Assembly: GCA_018697195.1 (NCBI GenBank)
Contig: CM031870.1
Location: forward strand, 4,826,539-4,890,538
Reading direction: 5' to 3'
DNA: 64,000 nucleotides
Source: Certhia americana
Lineage: Eukaryota > Chordata > Aves > Passeriformes > Certhiidae
Each line of letters begins with the position of its first letter. The stretch's first letter is position 1. Below are positions 35,101 to 48,400 of the stretch, one piece after another. Position numbers and translations under genes: made by a program. The notes beneath the pieces are model-generated. The model made no database searches and had not been told where the DNA came from. It worked only from the letters and a program-made list of their open reading frames with translations.

Positions 35101-36160
35101 GCCAGAAGTTTCACTTTGCCTTTAAGCTAGGAATGAAACTTGTCTTGTGTCTGTGTAATCTGCCTCAAATGTTTCTTTGGGAAGGCAAGTAGACATTGCT
35201 GTAAACAGATCATGGGTTGGTTAACAATTATGTCACGGGCCTGAAAAGGTAAAGTTAGGTCAGATGGACAAACAAACACCAGCACTTCCTACAGCAGAAG
35301 GAGCATGAACAACCCCCACTGAGTCTGTTTTTAGACTTGACACAAAGCCAAGGCACTTGGGAATTAGAAGCTGAAGAACCCTTTCTGTCTGTCATACAGA
35401 TAATTTAAAAAACCCACATCTGAATCCTGATTTTCCATGATTTGTGCATGCAAAAAACCCCAGCACTCTACCCCACAATGGTGTAGACAAGCCTTTAGGA
35501 GCTCCCTTATTTTATTACAGAGCTGAGAAGAGGACACCAAAACTTACACATTACAAAGCTATTGAAGAAAACCCCAAACAAACCAAGCTTTAACCTAAAG
35601 TCACAGAATTTAATTTCAAAGCAATATGCAAACAAACAAGCAAACATTGCTTGCTTTCCAAGGCACAATGGTGTAAACACAAAACCTGCAAATGACATAT
35701 ATTTAATACAAAAATATAAATACTGCTAATCTAAATGACAAAATAGCACATTTTTTTCCATGTATAAACTTTACTTTAAAAAATTCAGCTTTACTCTCAG
35801 TCATGAAATGTAATACAATAAAAAAAAAAATACGAGTCTTTTAGTGCCACCTACTACATCCCTATTATATCAGCATAAATATGAATATTCAAAACATTAT
35901 ACAATTTGCCACATTACGAAAGAGAAGTTTGGCTGCTTTTTTTCCCTAATAAAACTGGTCATCACATACCTGACTGCGAAGTGTGATTTTATCCAGTTTG
36001 AAATGATTTTTGAAAGACTGAATCCTTGCTGTGTCACATTAGTAACTCTGACATTAAATTATTACATTGTTAAATAATCTAAAAATTAAATTCCTGAAAA
36101 AACATTCCTTCTTTAAACCTTGTGTCTGAAAAACCAATGCGAAGTGAATTAAAACATTGT
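32108..36160. other. Intergenic region between the repeat array and DNAAF5
   Basis: About 4 kb, AT-rich, with one CR1 fragment and a short stretch of AGTACTA-type motifs at 32745-32885. No splice-supported coding sequence seen. May include distal DNAAF5 3' UTR if the poly(A) site near 35511 is used. Confidence 0.6.
34618..34775 (-). mobile_element. CR1 LINE fragment, intergenic
   Basis: Antisense CR1 3' end: ACCACAGAATAGCCAGGCTG, GAAGAGGCCCCTGGAGATG, AACAGGTTCCTCAGGGCTG, GGAGACTCCACAACCTC. Degraded and 5'-truncated. Lies between the repeat array and the DNAAF5 3' end. Confidence 0.75.
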
Positions 36161-36358
36161 TTTATTGCTAGGAAATACAAAGAACTGTTCAAACTGCAAA
36201 GAACATAGAATTTCACTTTCAAATGAGTCAACAGTGAATTTTAAAAGAAAAAACAAATCTATTTGCAGCTCAGCCTTTCTTAAGCAAACAGAAATACGAA
36301 GATAATCCAGGTCATACAGATTTCACATCAGTTTCCTAAACAGAATCTCAGCAGTGAT
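36161..36358 (-). other. DNAAF5: DNAAF5 3' UTR and candidate poly(A) signal
   Basis: The first AATAAA on the minus strand after the stop is at 36166-36161, about 195 nt downstream, followed by a T/G-rich stretch suitable for cleavage. Another AATAAA lies at 35516-35511, so a longer 3' UTR is possible. No transcript data are available here to choose. Confidence 0.4.
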
Positions 36359-36498
36359 TCATAAAGCTGCTTCCTTGGCTGACTGAATGTGATGTAGCAG
36401 CTGATTACAATAGACCGGTGTTTGATGCTTATGTACAACCCCTTCAATTTCTCTTACCAGCAGATCTGGATTTAAAATGCTTCCTTCCTTTAAAACTT
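36359..36498 (-). CDS. DNAAF5: DNAAF5 coding exon 13 with stop
   Basis: 140 nt, phase 1 in, TGA at 36361-36359. Acceptor CTTACAG|AAGTTT. Encodes [20 protein letters not shown] and a His/Gln-rich tail ([11 protein letters not shown]) ending KEAAL, homologous to the human C-terminus. Confidence 0.96.
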
Positions 36499-39400
36499 CT
36501 GTAAGACAAAAAATATGTTTCATAAATCAGTAGCTGCTCTGTGTTGCTCTACCCAAGTTCCTTCAAAGTAGCTGAAAATAAACCTGGAAATTGTTCTACA
36601 AGTGATGCAGTGATTACAACACAATTCCTCCCTCCCCTATTTGCTGAGGTCTGTATTTTGACATTTATGTTCTTCAACACAGGCTAGTACACTAATAAAT
36701 TCCAGAGAGCCCCTCCAGCAGGCTGGGATGAGTGGTCACATCCTGCAGTGGTTGGGCTCTGTGCTCCATATCCTGTTTACCATCCAGAAAGTCTCTGGTA
36801 GTTCAGCTGCACTGCTACCTCCCCCTGGAGAACCCTGGGCAAAACATTCATTCTGCACACAGGTGGAAGGTCAGAGCTCATCCACTGAAACCCAAAGGAA
36901 AGCTCCAGCCTGGCAGGGTTAACTTCTACCTGTACGTGCTGCTTTCATCAATGCTCAAAATGATGATTTAAAAAACGTTGCTAAAAACATACATGACTGA
37001 AATTCTTACCTAGGACTGCTTTTTGGAGATTTTCATCTGGGTCATCAAGATGCACCAACAGTTCTTGGTACAGAAACTCAACATGACCTTCCATTGAGGA
37101 TTTCACATCACTGCCCTTTAAGCACTTAAACCAATTAGCCAAGGTGTGAGCAGCTGCCAGTCGGACATCACACGAGGCATCATCCAGACGCTTTAAAACC
37201 TCTGAAAAGGAGCAATAACCAAAATGGTTTGTGAACAGAGGAGCTGGCTTTTGCATTTGATAAAAACAAATGTATTCTGTCAGCATTCTAATTATTGTTG
37301 CACTTCTGATGTATTTTTGTCTTCTGAGCATAATAAATACATGTAAATCACTGCTCCTAAAAGCTCCTCATTCACTGTTATTAGATGATGTTGTCCAAAC
37401 ATTAATAAAAGACAAATACAGAAGTATTTAGATTAATTGAACATTACCTAGCACTCCTGCTGACAAGGAACTGTGAATATCTATTTATGCATTTCATAAC
37501 TACAGAGTTTAAGTACTTCTATACTTTATAAAGTACAGCATTTCTATTAATTAGATATTAAATAAATTATTAAATAATATGAATTATTTAAATTATTAAA
37601 TATTACTGCACTGCAGACTATGTGAATATGCAAGATGCAAAGACATATATACTCTGAGAATTATCTGATCATATATTTCTCCAAAATAAAAATGTTTACA
37701 TATAGGTTTCTAGTGTGCTACATAAGAGAAAGTATCAGTTGTTAAGTTGCTGAGTTAGGGAAAGCCAAATTTATTTGTATGTATAGGAACATAAATCCTG
37801 GCACAAAGCACAGTCTGTACTTCTGATTCATGGTTTAGCACTTGAACTTCACATTCTGAGAGGCATTACAGCTCCTAGCTCTAATTGGCAAGACAAGACT
37901 CTAGATTAGAGTTTTCTTCCTTGTTTTTTTTTTTTTTTTTTAGATAAAACCCCAACCCACTACCTATTCAGGTCTATTTATGGTACACTGAAATGGTTTG
38001 CTCTTGGCTTTCAAACACAGCACTGAGAACAATGTGACTTCCATTTATACACTGCAGTACTGTTCTGCTCTCACTAAACTTAGCACATTATTTCACATAG
38101 TCCAAACTCTGAAGCAATGCAGATGAGCTGCTGGCAAGCCCTGCACAAACCAAAGTATTGAGTGAAGTTCCACCTAGTGGTCTGATGGATAATGATGCTG
38201 GGAATACTGCTCGGTTCTGCCAAACCCTTAGAAGTCGAGCAAACTGTGGCACTTTGAGAAAAAAAGCAAATGTAATTCATCAATATTGTGAACCTGATTA
38301 AAACACACAAACAAACCAACAATGGTCTTGCCCCAAGTCTACTAAACCTTTACACATACCTGTGCAAGTGTTCTTAAATTTATCTGCATCAAACTGCCTC
38401 CCACAGACTTTTAGAAAAACATCAACAATACGACAAGCCATCAGTCGAGTAATTTTAGAGTCTTCATCCATGGAAGCAATAACTTGGGGCATCAGCTCAT
38501 CTTTCACTTTTAAGATCTACAGTTAATAGGAACAGCATAGAAAAAATATGCTTAGTGTTACAGCACTTACCATTAGCTGTGGCAGATACTTGTCTGCTTA
38601 GTAAAAAATATTAGCTATAAATGTTACCCTGAAAACCCCTGAAGCTACAGAACTCTAGTTTTGCCTCTAAGTTAGCTTGGAAAATGAAAAACCACCAGTC
38701 AATCACCCAGCTCATGAACACTCGGTATACAAACAGATGAGTTTTATGTAACTCATACATAAAGTATTAGTATTATTTTACAAGTTCAAGCTTGTAAAAG
38801 CTCTAAAACTTTAAAAAAAAAATTTTAAATCCCCAATTGTGGAGCGCGGGAGCGAGGCGGAGCTGCGGGTTCGCTCAGGTACCAGCAGATGGCGGCCTGA
38901 CTCAACAGGCAGCGCTGCGCTGGGAGCGAGGTTGGGAATTGGAGTTTATTCCGTGTATTCCACATCATCCATCCATCAATGCGAAACAGGCATCAAGGCA
39001 CCGACTCACAAAAAATGGTCAGCTAGAACAGTAGTTTCTGATATCGACGTTTCGGTATACGTGAACTCAACCAGTTATGTGTGTTTAAGCACTTTGTTCA
39101 ATTAATGATCTGTTACAGAGACAGTAAAGACTGTGAACATTTAACAACATTTAAATTAAATTTATTTTTTTAAAATGACCTTTTATTTAAAATATTTCCA
39201 CTACATAATTACCAAATGCTACTTTTGTTAGCAAAGAAGCATCAAAAACCCCCTCAGATTCAAATACTCCTTAATCAGGGGTGGGTACCATCTCTTCAAG
39301 TGTACTCCTTGCTAGCACTCCAGACTATAGATATTTTTCATGTTCCTTTTCAAGTCCTCTTGTCCTTTCTTAGAATCTTTAGATATTTTTTTCCCCTAAA

Positions 39401-42400
39401 TGGACCTGTGGGCTCCAAGGCAACCAGACAACTTGTGTTTGCCATGTGACAGCACAGCACGTCCTGGCTGGCTCCAGTGCTGCTGCACAGGCTCTGCTTG
39501 CAGGTCCAGTAATGCCAAGCACCCGAATTGTGTTCCTAGTGGTCAGCACCTTGTGCTACAGAACTGATGAGCTGTTAGAAAAAAAGCTACAAAATCTGAT
39601 GCTACTCAGTTTACACCTCAGCATTTTGCTGGCCTCAGGTCCATTATCAGGACATCATCATCCCTCCACTAGTGATTGTTTCAGCCATTAACATTCAATT
39701 ACGATTAATGAATTTTATTATGAAAACATTATGTCCTCCTGAAAATATTACTTACTCTAAGGATTTATTCTCTTTTTGCCCCTTGCATTTACTTTGTTTT
39801 CCTGCCTAAGATTTCAAAGGATGAGAAAGAAAGAATTTACCTCTTTTGGTGAAAGCATTTCATAGTGGACGAGAGCCCAAAGGCACAATACAGCTGTAGC
39901 ACGGATGGCAGCTGCTGTTCTTCCAGCATGCCACTGCAGATTAGGAGCCAGGATGTCTTTTATCACAGTCTCAAGGTAGCTAGGGAACAGCCTGAAGCCA
40001 AAAATAAGAAAGCAAAATAAAGGTTCATGAGAAAGTGATAAAGAGACTGACAGGATGTAAAAGAGAATTTTTTATCATAGAAACCTAGGCAGAAAACAGG
40101 GAAAAAAAAAAAAGACTCAGTAAAAAAATAAATAACATCTTATAAGGCAATATAATTGTAATGTATGTGATAAGCTTTTTACAATTTAGTTTTTCTAGGT
40201 GATATTTAAACAAATACCTAACATTTACAGAAATGAGAGGCTAGACTTTCTCCCACTTCAGGCAATGACCATGACTCATGTTATCTTGGTAAACTATTTA
40301 CCTTCTCTGTGTCTCACCTTCTCCGTCTGTGCAGAGGAGATAACATCCTGTGCAATGCTGTAAGGATTCATTAATATCTGTGAGGTCCTTTGAGACTGGC
40401 AGTGAAAAGTATTTAAAATGTCCAAAGTATGAATGCTATTGATGACACCTGAACTCCTGATACAGCAGGGAACCTACACAGAGTATTTCAGTTCTCTCTT
40501 GGCTCAGAAACTTGTCTCCCCCAAAGATGAGAGGTCTGCAGGATTTTCTGATGGTCCCAATACTAGTTATTTTTATTACAGACACATAAATCTTTTATAT
40601 TTTTGCTGATGTTTGTTCTTCCTCCTCCATTGAATGGGTTGTTAAAATGCTAAAAGTTGCTCTGAGAGTCAGCAATTATAATAGGCAGGGTTGCCTCACT
40701 CATTTAGTTAACAGCTCAAACAATCTCAAATTCAGAGGGGAAAAAAAATCTTACTAGTTAATTTATACTTCGCTGTATCAAAGAGACATTAGTGGCTGGC
40801 TGTGGCTGGTAACTGAGGCTCAGGTTATCCACTGTGCCTCTGCCTTACAGAATAGCTGGCAGTGTACAAACAGTCTGAACCTGCCCTGACTCTGCCCCAC
40901 TGTGTGCAGAGCTCTATTCAAACTGCAGCCCCCTGACTGTCAAACAGCATAGCCCCACCCTGCTGCTTGGGACAAAGGGAACAAGCTCTTGGTGACTTTT
41001 TTCTAAGAGTCCTACACTGCCAGGCTGAATGAGTGGCCCTTTAGTGATGTGCCAAGACACAGGAGGAACATAACAGGTCCATGTTAACAACTAACAATTA
41101 CCAGTGAGTACCCTAAGAAGAATCCATGCTGCAGGTAGTCCCTGTTATCCAGGTATTACTGCACTGCCAGGCCTCAGTTATGTGCTGACACACACCTGCA
41201 GCATGATGGAAATAGATACACCTGGCTGCTGCTTCCCCTTGGCAAGGGAGCCCTTGGGCTCTGGAGAAGTCAGAGATCCAGCCACTGCTGTTTCTCGTCA
41301 GCAGATGGCACTTAAGTAATAACAAGAAATCTGACATCCCATTAGACCCATCTGAATCTGTAAAACCCTTTAGATGTGGTATTTTAAAGACATTTTAGAG
41401 CATTAATAATTTGCTGTTAAAAAGGTTGTCAGGAGAAAAATAAAACTAATGATCACTATCCTTCCAAATCTCCTTTCAGCTCCAAAGCTAAAAGCAGCCC
41501 TGTGCTGTCTCTGCTATCTGATCAATAGATGGTTCTGGTTTTAGTAAAACCTTCTGTTAAACTGCAGTGAGAACACGATCTGTCAAAACACAAAGGTAAA
41601 TTCCATCAGCATTATGTTAACTATGGTGCTGTGCTATTTGTGAGAATGTTTGTTCTAGTGCCTTGAATCAGAATCAGTAAAGCAATATCTGACAATTATC
41701 TGACTCAGTCATGTCAGACTCAAACACAATTAGGTGACCACACAACTGTGTTTAGCATAATAACCAAAAGCCTTTCTAGCTAAACTCTGGGAACCATTTC
41801 AAGGAGCTAAACAAATTACTGACAGCAGTGAATATCAGAGTGCAACTGGAACTTACTACTACTTCCCAACACCATCTCCCATTACCATTAACATTTCATT
41901 TTTGCTGTTGCTCAATTTTGAGAATTGCAATTCAATTCTCCCTCTTTTCATTTTCAGATCTTATTGTTGCAAATCTGTGTAACTCAAAAGTCAGTCATTT
42001 CCAGGAAAGGACATACCACATCTGTGCCATTTGTATTTACAGAGTTGATACTTCATTCTCAACTGGATACAAGAGAACTAAAATGGGATCTGCAGAGACA
42101 TCAATACCCTGCTCTTACAGAGATGTACAAAGCAGAGCTTGAGCTTGCATTAAAATTGGTTTTATGAACTTGCACACTTAAACTTCCATTCCAAGCAATT
42201 TTTTTTATACATTTTTATCTTGCATTAGTTCCTTTTCTGCTTTCATGACACTGCTGCATTTTGCCTTATATGTTTATGGACTGTTCTGTTTTGGGGTTTT
42301 CTGTGTATGCTTTTGTTGTTTGTTTGTTTTTGTTTTTTTTTAATTTAGCATCCTCAATCCAGGCAATTTGAAACAAAATGTGATTTGCTTTTACAAATCA

Positions 42401-45400
42401 AAACCTCCAGAAATGTTTTGCAAACAATGCTTCAAACACAAAAAATCCTACATGTTACTTCCTACATGAGAACATTTGCTGTGTCCATGGTAAGCAGGAT
42501 CAAGACTTCAAAGAGGCATTTAGCTGATTCCACTGCTGTTTAGTCTTAAAGATAAACATACTGGTAAAATTCATGGCTTTGCTTTTGTTGTCAGAGGACA
42601 GAGCCTCATTATGAGCTGGACTGGACCATCCTTCATACAAACAGCTCTGTGACCCTCCTCGGATATATCTCATCCTGACAAAGGCCATTCACTCACACTG
42701 CCCCGAGCAAAACAACTTCCATCACTGCTGTGTGCAGAGCTGGGGTGGTGTGTGGCCATACCCACTGAATTAGTTTGAAACATTCTTCTGCTTTGTGCAC
42801 ACTGATAATTTCCCTTTCCTGAGAATATTAATGAAGCTGGCAGCTCATCGGGTTGGGTTTCTTGGCTCCAAGGGCTTTGCATTGTCAGTTAGATGATACA
42901 AATTGGTTTAAAACAAATAGTCAGATCCTGGAACATTTCAAACAGTTTTCAAAGTGCTTTTCTTTTTTTTCCAGATTGTTGAGTATCTAGATTAATCTTG
43001 TAACTATCACTCAGTCACATGATTATTTAAACAAATAACTGACTACAGTTTTTACAATATTTAAACCAGTAACTAACCACAACCACTGACTACAAAGACA
43101 TTTCTTACATGGATCAGGAATTTAACATTGGATCCTGAGAATATGGAAGCAGGTAGCAGCAAACATTGCCTCAGAGCTTCAGACAAAAAAGGGTTTAATT
43201 ATGTTTTCTCTTAAGCACATTAGCTCAAAATCTATTAGGGGCTGCATCAGCAGTGATTCTTCAGCTTACCTGGAATTCCCCATGGAATGGGAACACCAGA
43301 GTTCCTCCTCCCCTCATTATAGGATGCAGGCCATAAATATATAAAATATATCTAAAAATGGTGAAAAAACACCTACAGTCATGCTAACTCGGCCTCATGG
43401 ATCCAGAACGAATGTTCAACATACCAACTGCCCAGTGAGTGCCCATCTGCACACCAGAATTGTGAAAACACTTTTACCTATAAAGTAATGACCATTGCTA
43501 TCCAAGTCCTTTTAAGAAGAATGTTTCCTGTGATTTCTTTCCTTTGGTTGGTTGGTCGGTTTGGGGCTTTGTAAGAGTTAAAAATGAAGAAAAAATGCAT
43601 CAGAATACATTTATATCCTAAATGCAGCAGGTAAAAAGCAGAGTAGATGTGGTTTATGTATTCAGGACAACTTTGCACGAGTGTTTGTACTATTAGTCAG
43701 GCTAAATTAATAATGGTAAAAGAGCCCCCCTTTTGGCATTGTTACAGATGAGGAGTTTTACAAGCACCTCAGTTATACTTAGATTGTACTTGTAATGCAT
43801 AAATATTGCCAAGCAACAGGAGACTTACATTTTCAGTCACAATAATGCCTTATCAAACATTTAGTTTAATGCTTTTCAGACTTTATGAAATATCTTGGGC
43901 ATTTTTTAATGCCCATTTTTTGGGGTGTTTAACTCTTTCCTTAAAATCACTACAGGCAAAGTTTAGGGATTTAGGAGCTGGCTGTGAGAAAATGAAAAAA
44001 AACCCTGAACAACATCCCCTCCCAATTATATTCCTAAGAATCTCCCTTTTAGCTTTCAAACAAGTATTCTTTTCTATCACAGCTCTTCATTTTTTTTGGA
44101 AACTACCCAGATCCGCATGACATTCCTTTTAATTTGCAGTAATGGCACAGGTAGGAAGACTATAGTGGAGGAAGTCAAGACTTTCATTTTATATATTTGA
44201 AATTTATATTTATATATATAAATTTATATATATTTATATATTCAAATATATGAGATATTAAACAGATATTTATATATATAATTATTTATATATATATATA
44301 TTTAAATATATAAATTTGTATTTATGTATTCTTTTTTAATTATTGCACTCCACATTCCCAGTCATTGCCAAAAATTACAGCAGAAAAATAGGCTGCAGAA
44401 GATGGTGGGAAAGTCTTTCTTCTTCCAGCCATGCTCACATGGAGATGGTTATAGGGGTTAAATAACTCCCATGGTCATTACTTCTTAATGCCACTGGAGT
44501 TTTCAAAGAGCTGTGTGAAATCAGGCCTCCACTTACCCCTGAGAATTGATGGTTTCACTCGCTTTCTGCAACAACTGGGATAAAACAGTAAAAAGCTTTA
44601 ACCGCATCTGGGGATCTCTGTTTGGCTGGAGACACGTCCTCAGAATGAGAATAAAGTCATCCAGAGCTCCACCTATGACAGGACCTGCAAACAAACATGG
44701 GAGGTTTTTTTCAAAATACTAGTAAGCTTGAGATGTTTCATATGTAGGTGCATTAAAATGTCTAATATAAGTGGTGTTAAAATAGTCCTTAGCTTCCCAC
44801 TCTTGCATGGCAGCTGTTGAGGTATCCATGTGACACCATTTTAGGTGGTGCACAAATCCCCAGGCTAACACCCCACAGGCTCAGGTACCCCCAGTTTTGG
44901 CCAGGGCAGCCTGAAGATCAGTTCCCCACATCTCATTCAGTCAGCTGTGCATAGCTGTACCACATTTGCCCAGAGCAGCTGTGGCTGCCCCATCCCCGGA
45001 AGTGTCCAAAGCCAGATTGGATTGAGCTCAAGGCAACCTGGGATGGTGGAAGGTGTCCCTGCCCATGGCAAGGAGTTGAAACTTGATGGGCTTTAAGGCT
45101 CCTTCCAACCTAAGCCATTCTATAATCTCATGACTCTGGAGTGGCTGTATCCATGACACCCCAGAGCTGCTGGGACTGTCAGTACCAGAGGGCATTTTGA
45201 CTGGAGGATTAATGCTGTTGCCTTGTAACTCTGCAAGTCTGAGGCTTTGGTTTTCTTACACTTAATGAAAAATACACTGGATCTGGCATGACCCTGACAC
45301 CTCTGGACACAGCAGCATTAAGTACACTTTTTTCTTCTTTCAAGTTTTTCCACATGCAGCATTTGAGATGTTCATGACTCCCTGAGGCATAGGAAAGGGC

Positions 45401-48400
45401 CTGTTTGAAAGGATAAACTTCAAAACCTGGAGAATACAATTACTGCAGAAGCATTCCTTCTCCCTGTTTAAATAATGCTTGTTTTCATCTTATAAGACAA
45501 TCTAAAATATGATGTATTTTAGAAGATATTTGAAATAAAAGTCTCTTCTAAATTAACTCTTCAGTTTGTATTTTCACGTCCTATGATAAATTTAAACAAT
45601 AAAAAAACAAAGAAAAACTCTAAGCTGTTATCCCAACATTTTAAGAAGCTATTTTCCCACAACTGAAGGAAATTTGTGCCTTTTTCCTTGATAATGACAA
45701 ACATCTGCCTGCTTTTACAGAGGAAGAGTACATAAAGACTGTACACATGCTTTATTCTGCAAGCTTTTTGCTGTAGAATGCTCTTTTTGCTCTATTTTTG
45801 CTTTGCTTTAGGAACTTCTTCAGCTTTGCAACCTTAAGATGCACATTCCGTTCAACTCCACCAACAGAAAATCCTTCCAGAGGAGACATTGGCATTTATG
45901 ATGACAAGAATATTCCTCACACATAGGATGGACAGATTGAAGTATTCAAGATTCCAAAACAAGTTCAATAGTATTTAATCATATCTGGAAATTTAATGTT
46001 TAAAATAATAATGAAAACCCCCCAAATCTTCACTGTCTAGACTGAAGCAATACAGGGTGTTGAACTGCAGTTTGGTAAATGTCTGTGCCAACAAATAGGT
46101 CTTTATTTCACAGCATTTATTCAAGATACATTGCTTCATGTGAGTTCTGAGACATTCATAATATACTACTACTACTATGTCAAACTGATAACAGCAAATT
46201 CAACAGATGGAAAATAAACAAAATAAACTACACTGCTAATTTCAGTTTAAGCACACGCTCCTGAAAAACATAAAAACTGAAAAATATGAATTGAGTAAAG
46301 CTGATTAAATTGATTAAAAACAACATTATGTGTGGGAATGAAAAGCAAGGAAAAAAATAGCTCCAGGAGCTGCTGTGTCAGACAGAAAACACAGACAATA
46401 GCATATTACCAGTGTTGGGTGCAAGCCAAAATGTTTGCCCAGACATTTGATGATTTATTTAGCATTAAGGAAAACAGAGACAACTGTCTAGAAGTCCCTC
46501 AGTCATGGAAATGGGAGCACAAATATACAGAAAAGTTGGCCTCTCAAATCTTGTGCTGAAGTAACTTTTTGTTCTTTCCACAGATGAAAACCAAAAGAAG
46601 TACTTCTGCTGGCTGCTGCACAAATCAACAAGTGGGTGCTTCACAAAAGTTTGATGGTTTTTTTTTTTAAATATTCAAAGATTAAATGCAGAAGATACAT
46701 TGCCTTAAAATATACCTGCCCACATCTGACTATGTGCAGTAGCCACAGTGATACTTCACGGAGTCACTGTCTCCATCCCTCTTACAACCAACAGGAAAGA
46801 AAAACTAAATAAACAGGACTTTTCCTTTTAAAAGTCTTAAAATGGGTGTCCAGGTGAAAAGCACTGCCTGTCACCATGTCCCTTGCTGCAGATGCCAGCT
46901 GGGGAGCTGTGGCAGAGGAGTGCTCACTGTGCAGGACTGAAGGTGTGTGAGATGTACACCAGAGTGTGTCACTCACCTCTGCACAGCCACGTGCTGGACA
47001 GCAACACTGAGGAAGCATTTGTTAGAGAGGTTGTGTCCTCTGAAAGACTAGTGAATAGATGGAATAAAAAGATGGATTTTTGGACACAAGTTACATCAGT
47101 TTGTCTCCTCTCAATCCTCACCTATTTCATTCACCTGAAAGTGAACTTTCCCTTAAGTGCTTTTAGCATTCTCCCTGCAGCCAAGGAATCTTTGGAAATA
47201 TGAGCTGCTTCAACATTTCTTTTGCTTTCCATCATGTTCTTGTGAAGGTTCTGAATATTACACTATTCATTATAAAACACAAGCTGTCTGCAGGCTGTGG
47301 AGATTCTGACCAGATTTTTTATTAGAACTAAATAAGTCATACCTGAATGGGTTGTGATGACCTCGAACTGCAACACTTCTGGGGAATAGCAGGTCCACCC
47401 TTCACAGGACACTGAGACCCACTCCAGCAGCTGAATTATGTGCTGCTTGTAGAGACAAAGGAAACTTTCCAATTGCTGCACTTCAGCTAATGAAGACATT
47501 GTTTTCTCCACCTGTTAGAACAGAGACACAATACTTAACTGAAACCACTGGAAAAAACCCCCAGCCTTTAAAACTCATTCTGTATGAACAGAAGGGACAT
47601 GGGAAGATTTTCATAGTTTCTATTAAACAATCAAGGCTGATATTTAATGTCTGTCTACACTATATCCATTAACTTTTATTTGAAGTGAAACATTTGTCCT
47701 GATTTCAAAAGGAAATCATCAGGAACACAGCAACCTAACCTAGTAAAATGAGAGAGTCTCTAATTCATGTACAGACCTATCCAAAAACTAACCACATCAT
47801 AAAAAAGGCTCTTAGTGGTTTTAAAGATGTAGTGATTTTTCTCCTTAAAATTTAAGAATGCTTTAAAACATAAACATCAGGGGAATTTCTCACAATCCCA
47901 AGCCATAGCAGCTTCCAGAAAGTATTGCTGTTGCAGGTAAGAGAAGACATGGCATTTCCCTTCTTCCTTTTCTCCTCCCCCAGTTTTAATTATGAAAGAT
48001 GCTCTCTTTGTAGTAGCTGGGCAGGCTCATTTTGAAATTCCCAACTTCTGTTGCTTAGAAGTACCAAAACTCACTGATACATCAGAAATATCTTCTTCAC
48101 ATTTAGAGTTAAGACTATTCCATGAGACATGCAAATAAAATGTATACAAATGAGACATGCAAAAAGAACTACTAAATGAATTCCAGACATGAGCATGCTT
48201 GGCAAGGATGCCTATAGATTTTCCTAATCACTTGCAGCAGATGTGTTTCAAAGCAAACGAAAATTTGCTTTTACAGTTCCCGAAGCCTCCTACCAGAAGT
48301 ATAAAACTTCTCCAAGGAAGAGATTAAAAGCATGCTGGAAGCAGGATCTGTAGTCTTGCTGATTTCAGTAGACTGTGAATCAAGAATGGGGAGCAAGGCA

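Noticed and set aside
37202..37331. Upstream extension of the DNAAF5 exon 12 open frame
   Set aside because: A clear acceptor at 37201 and loss of homology upstream show it is intron.
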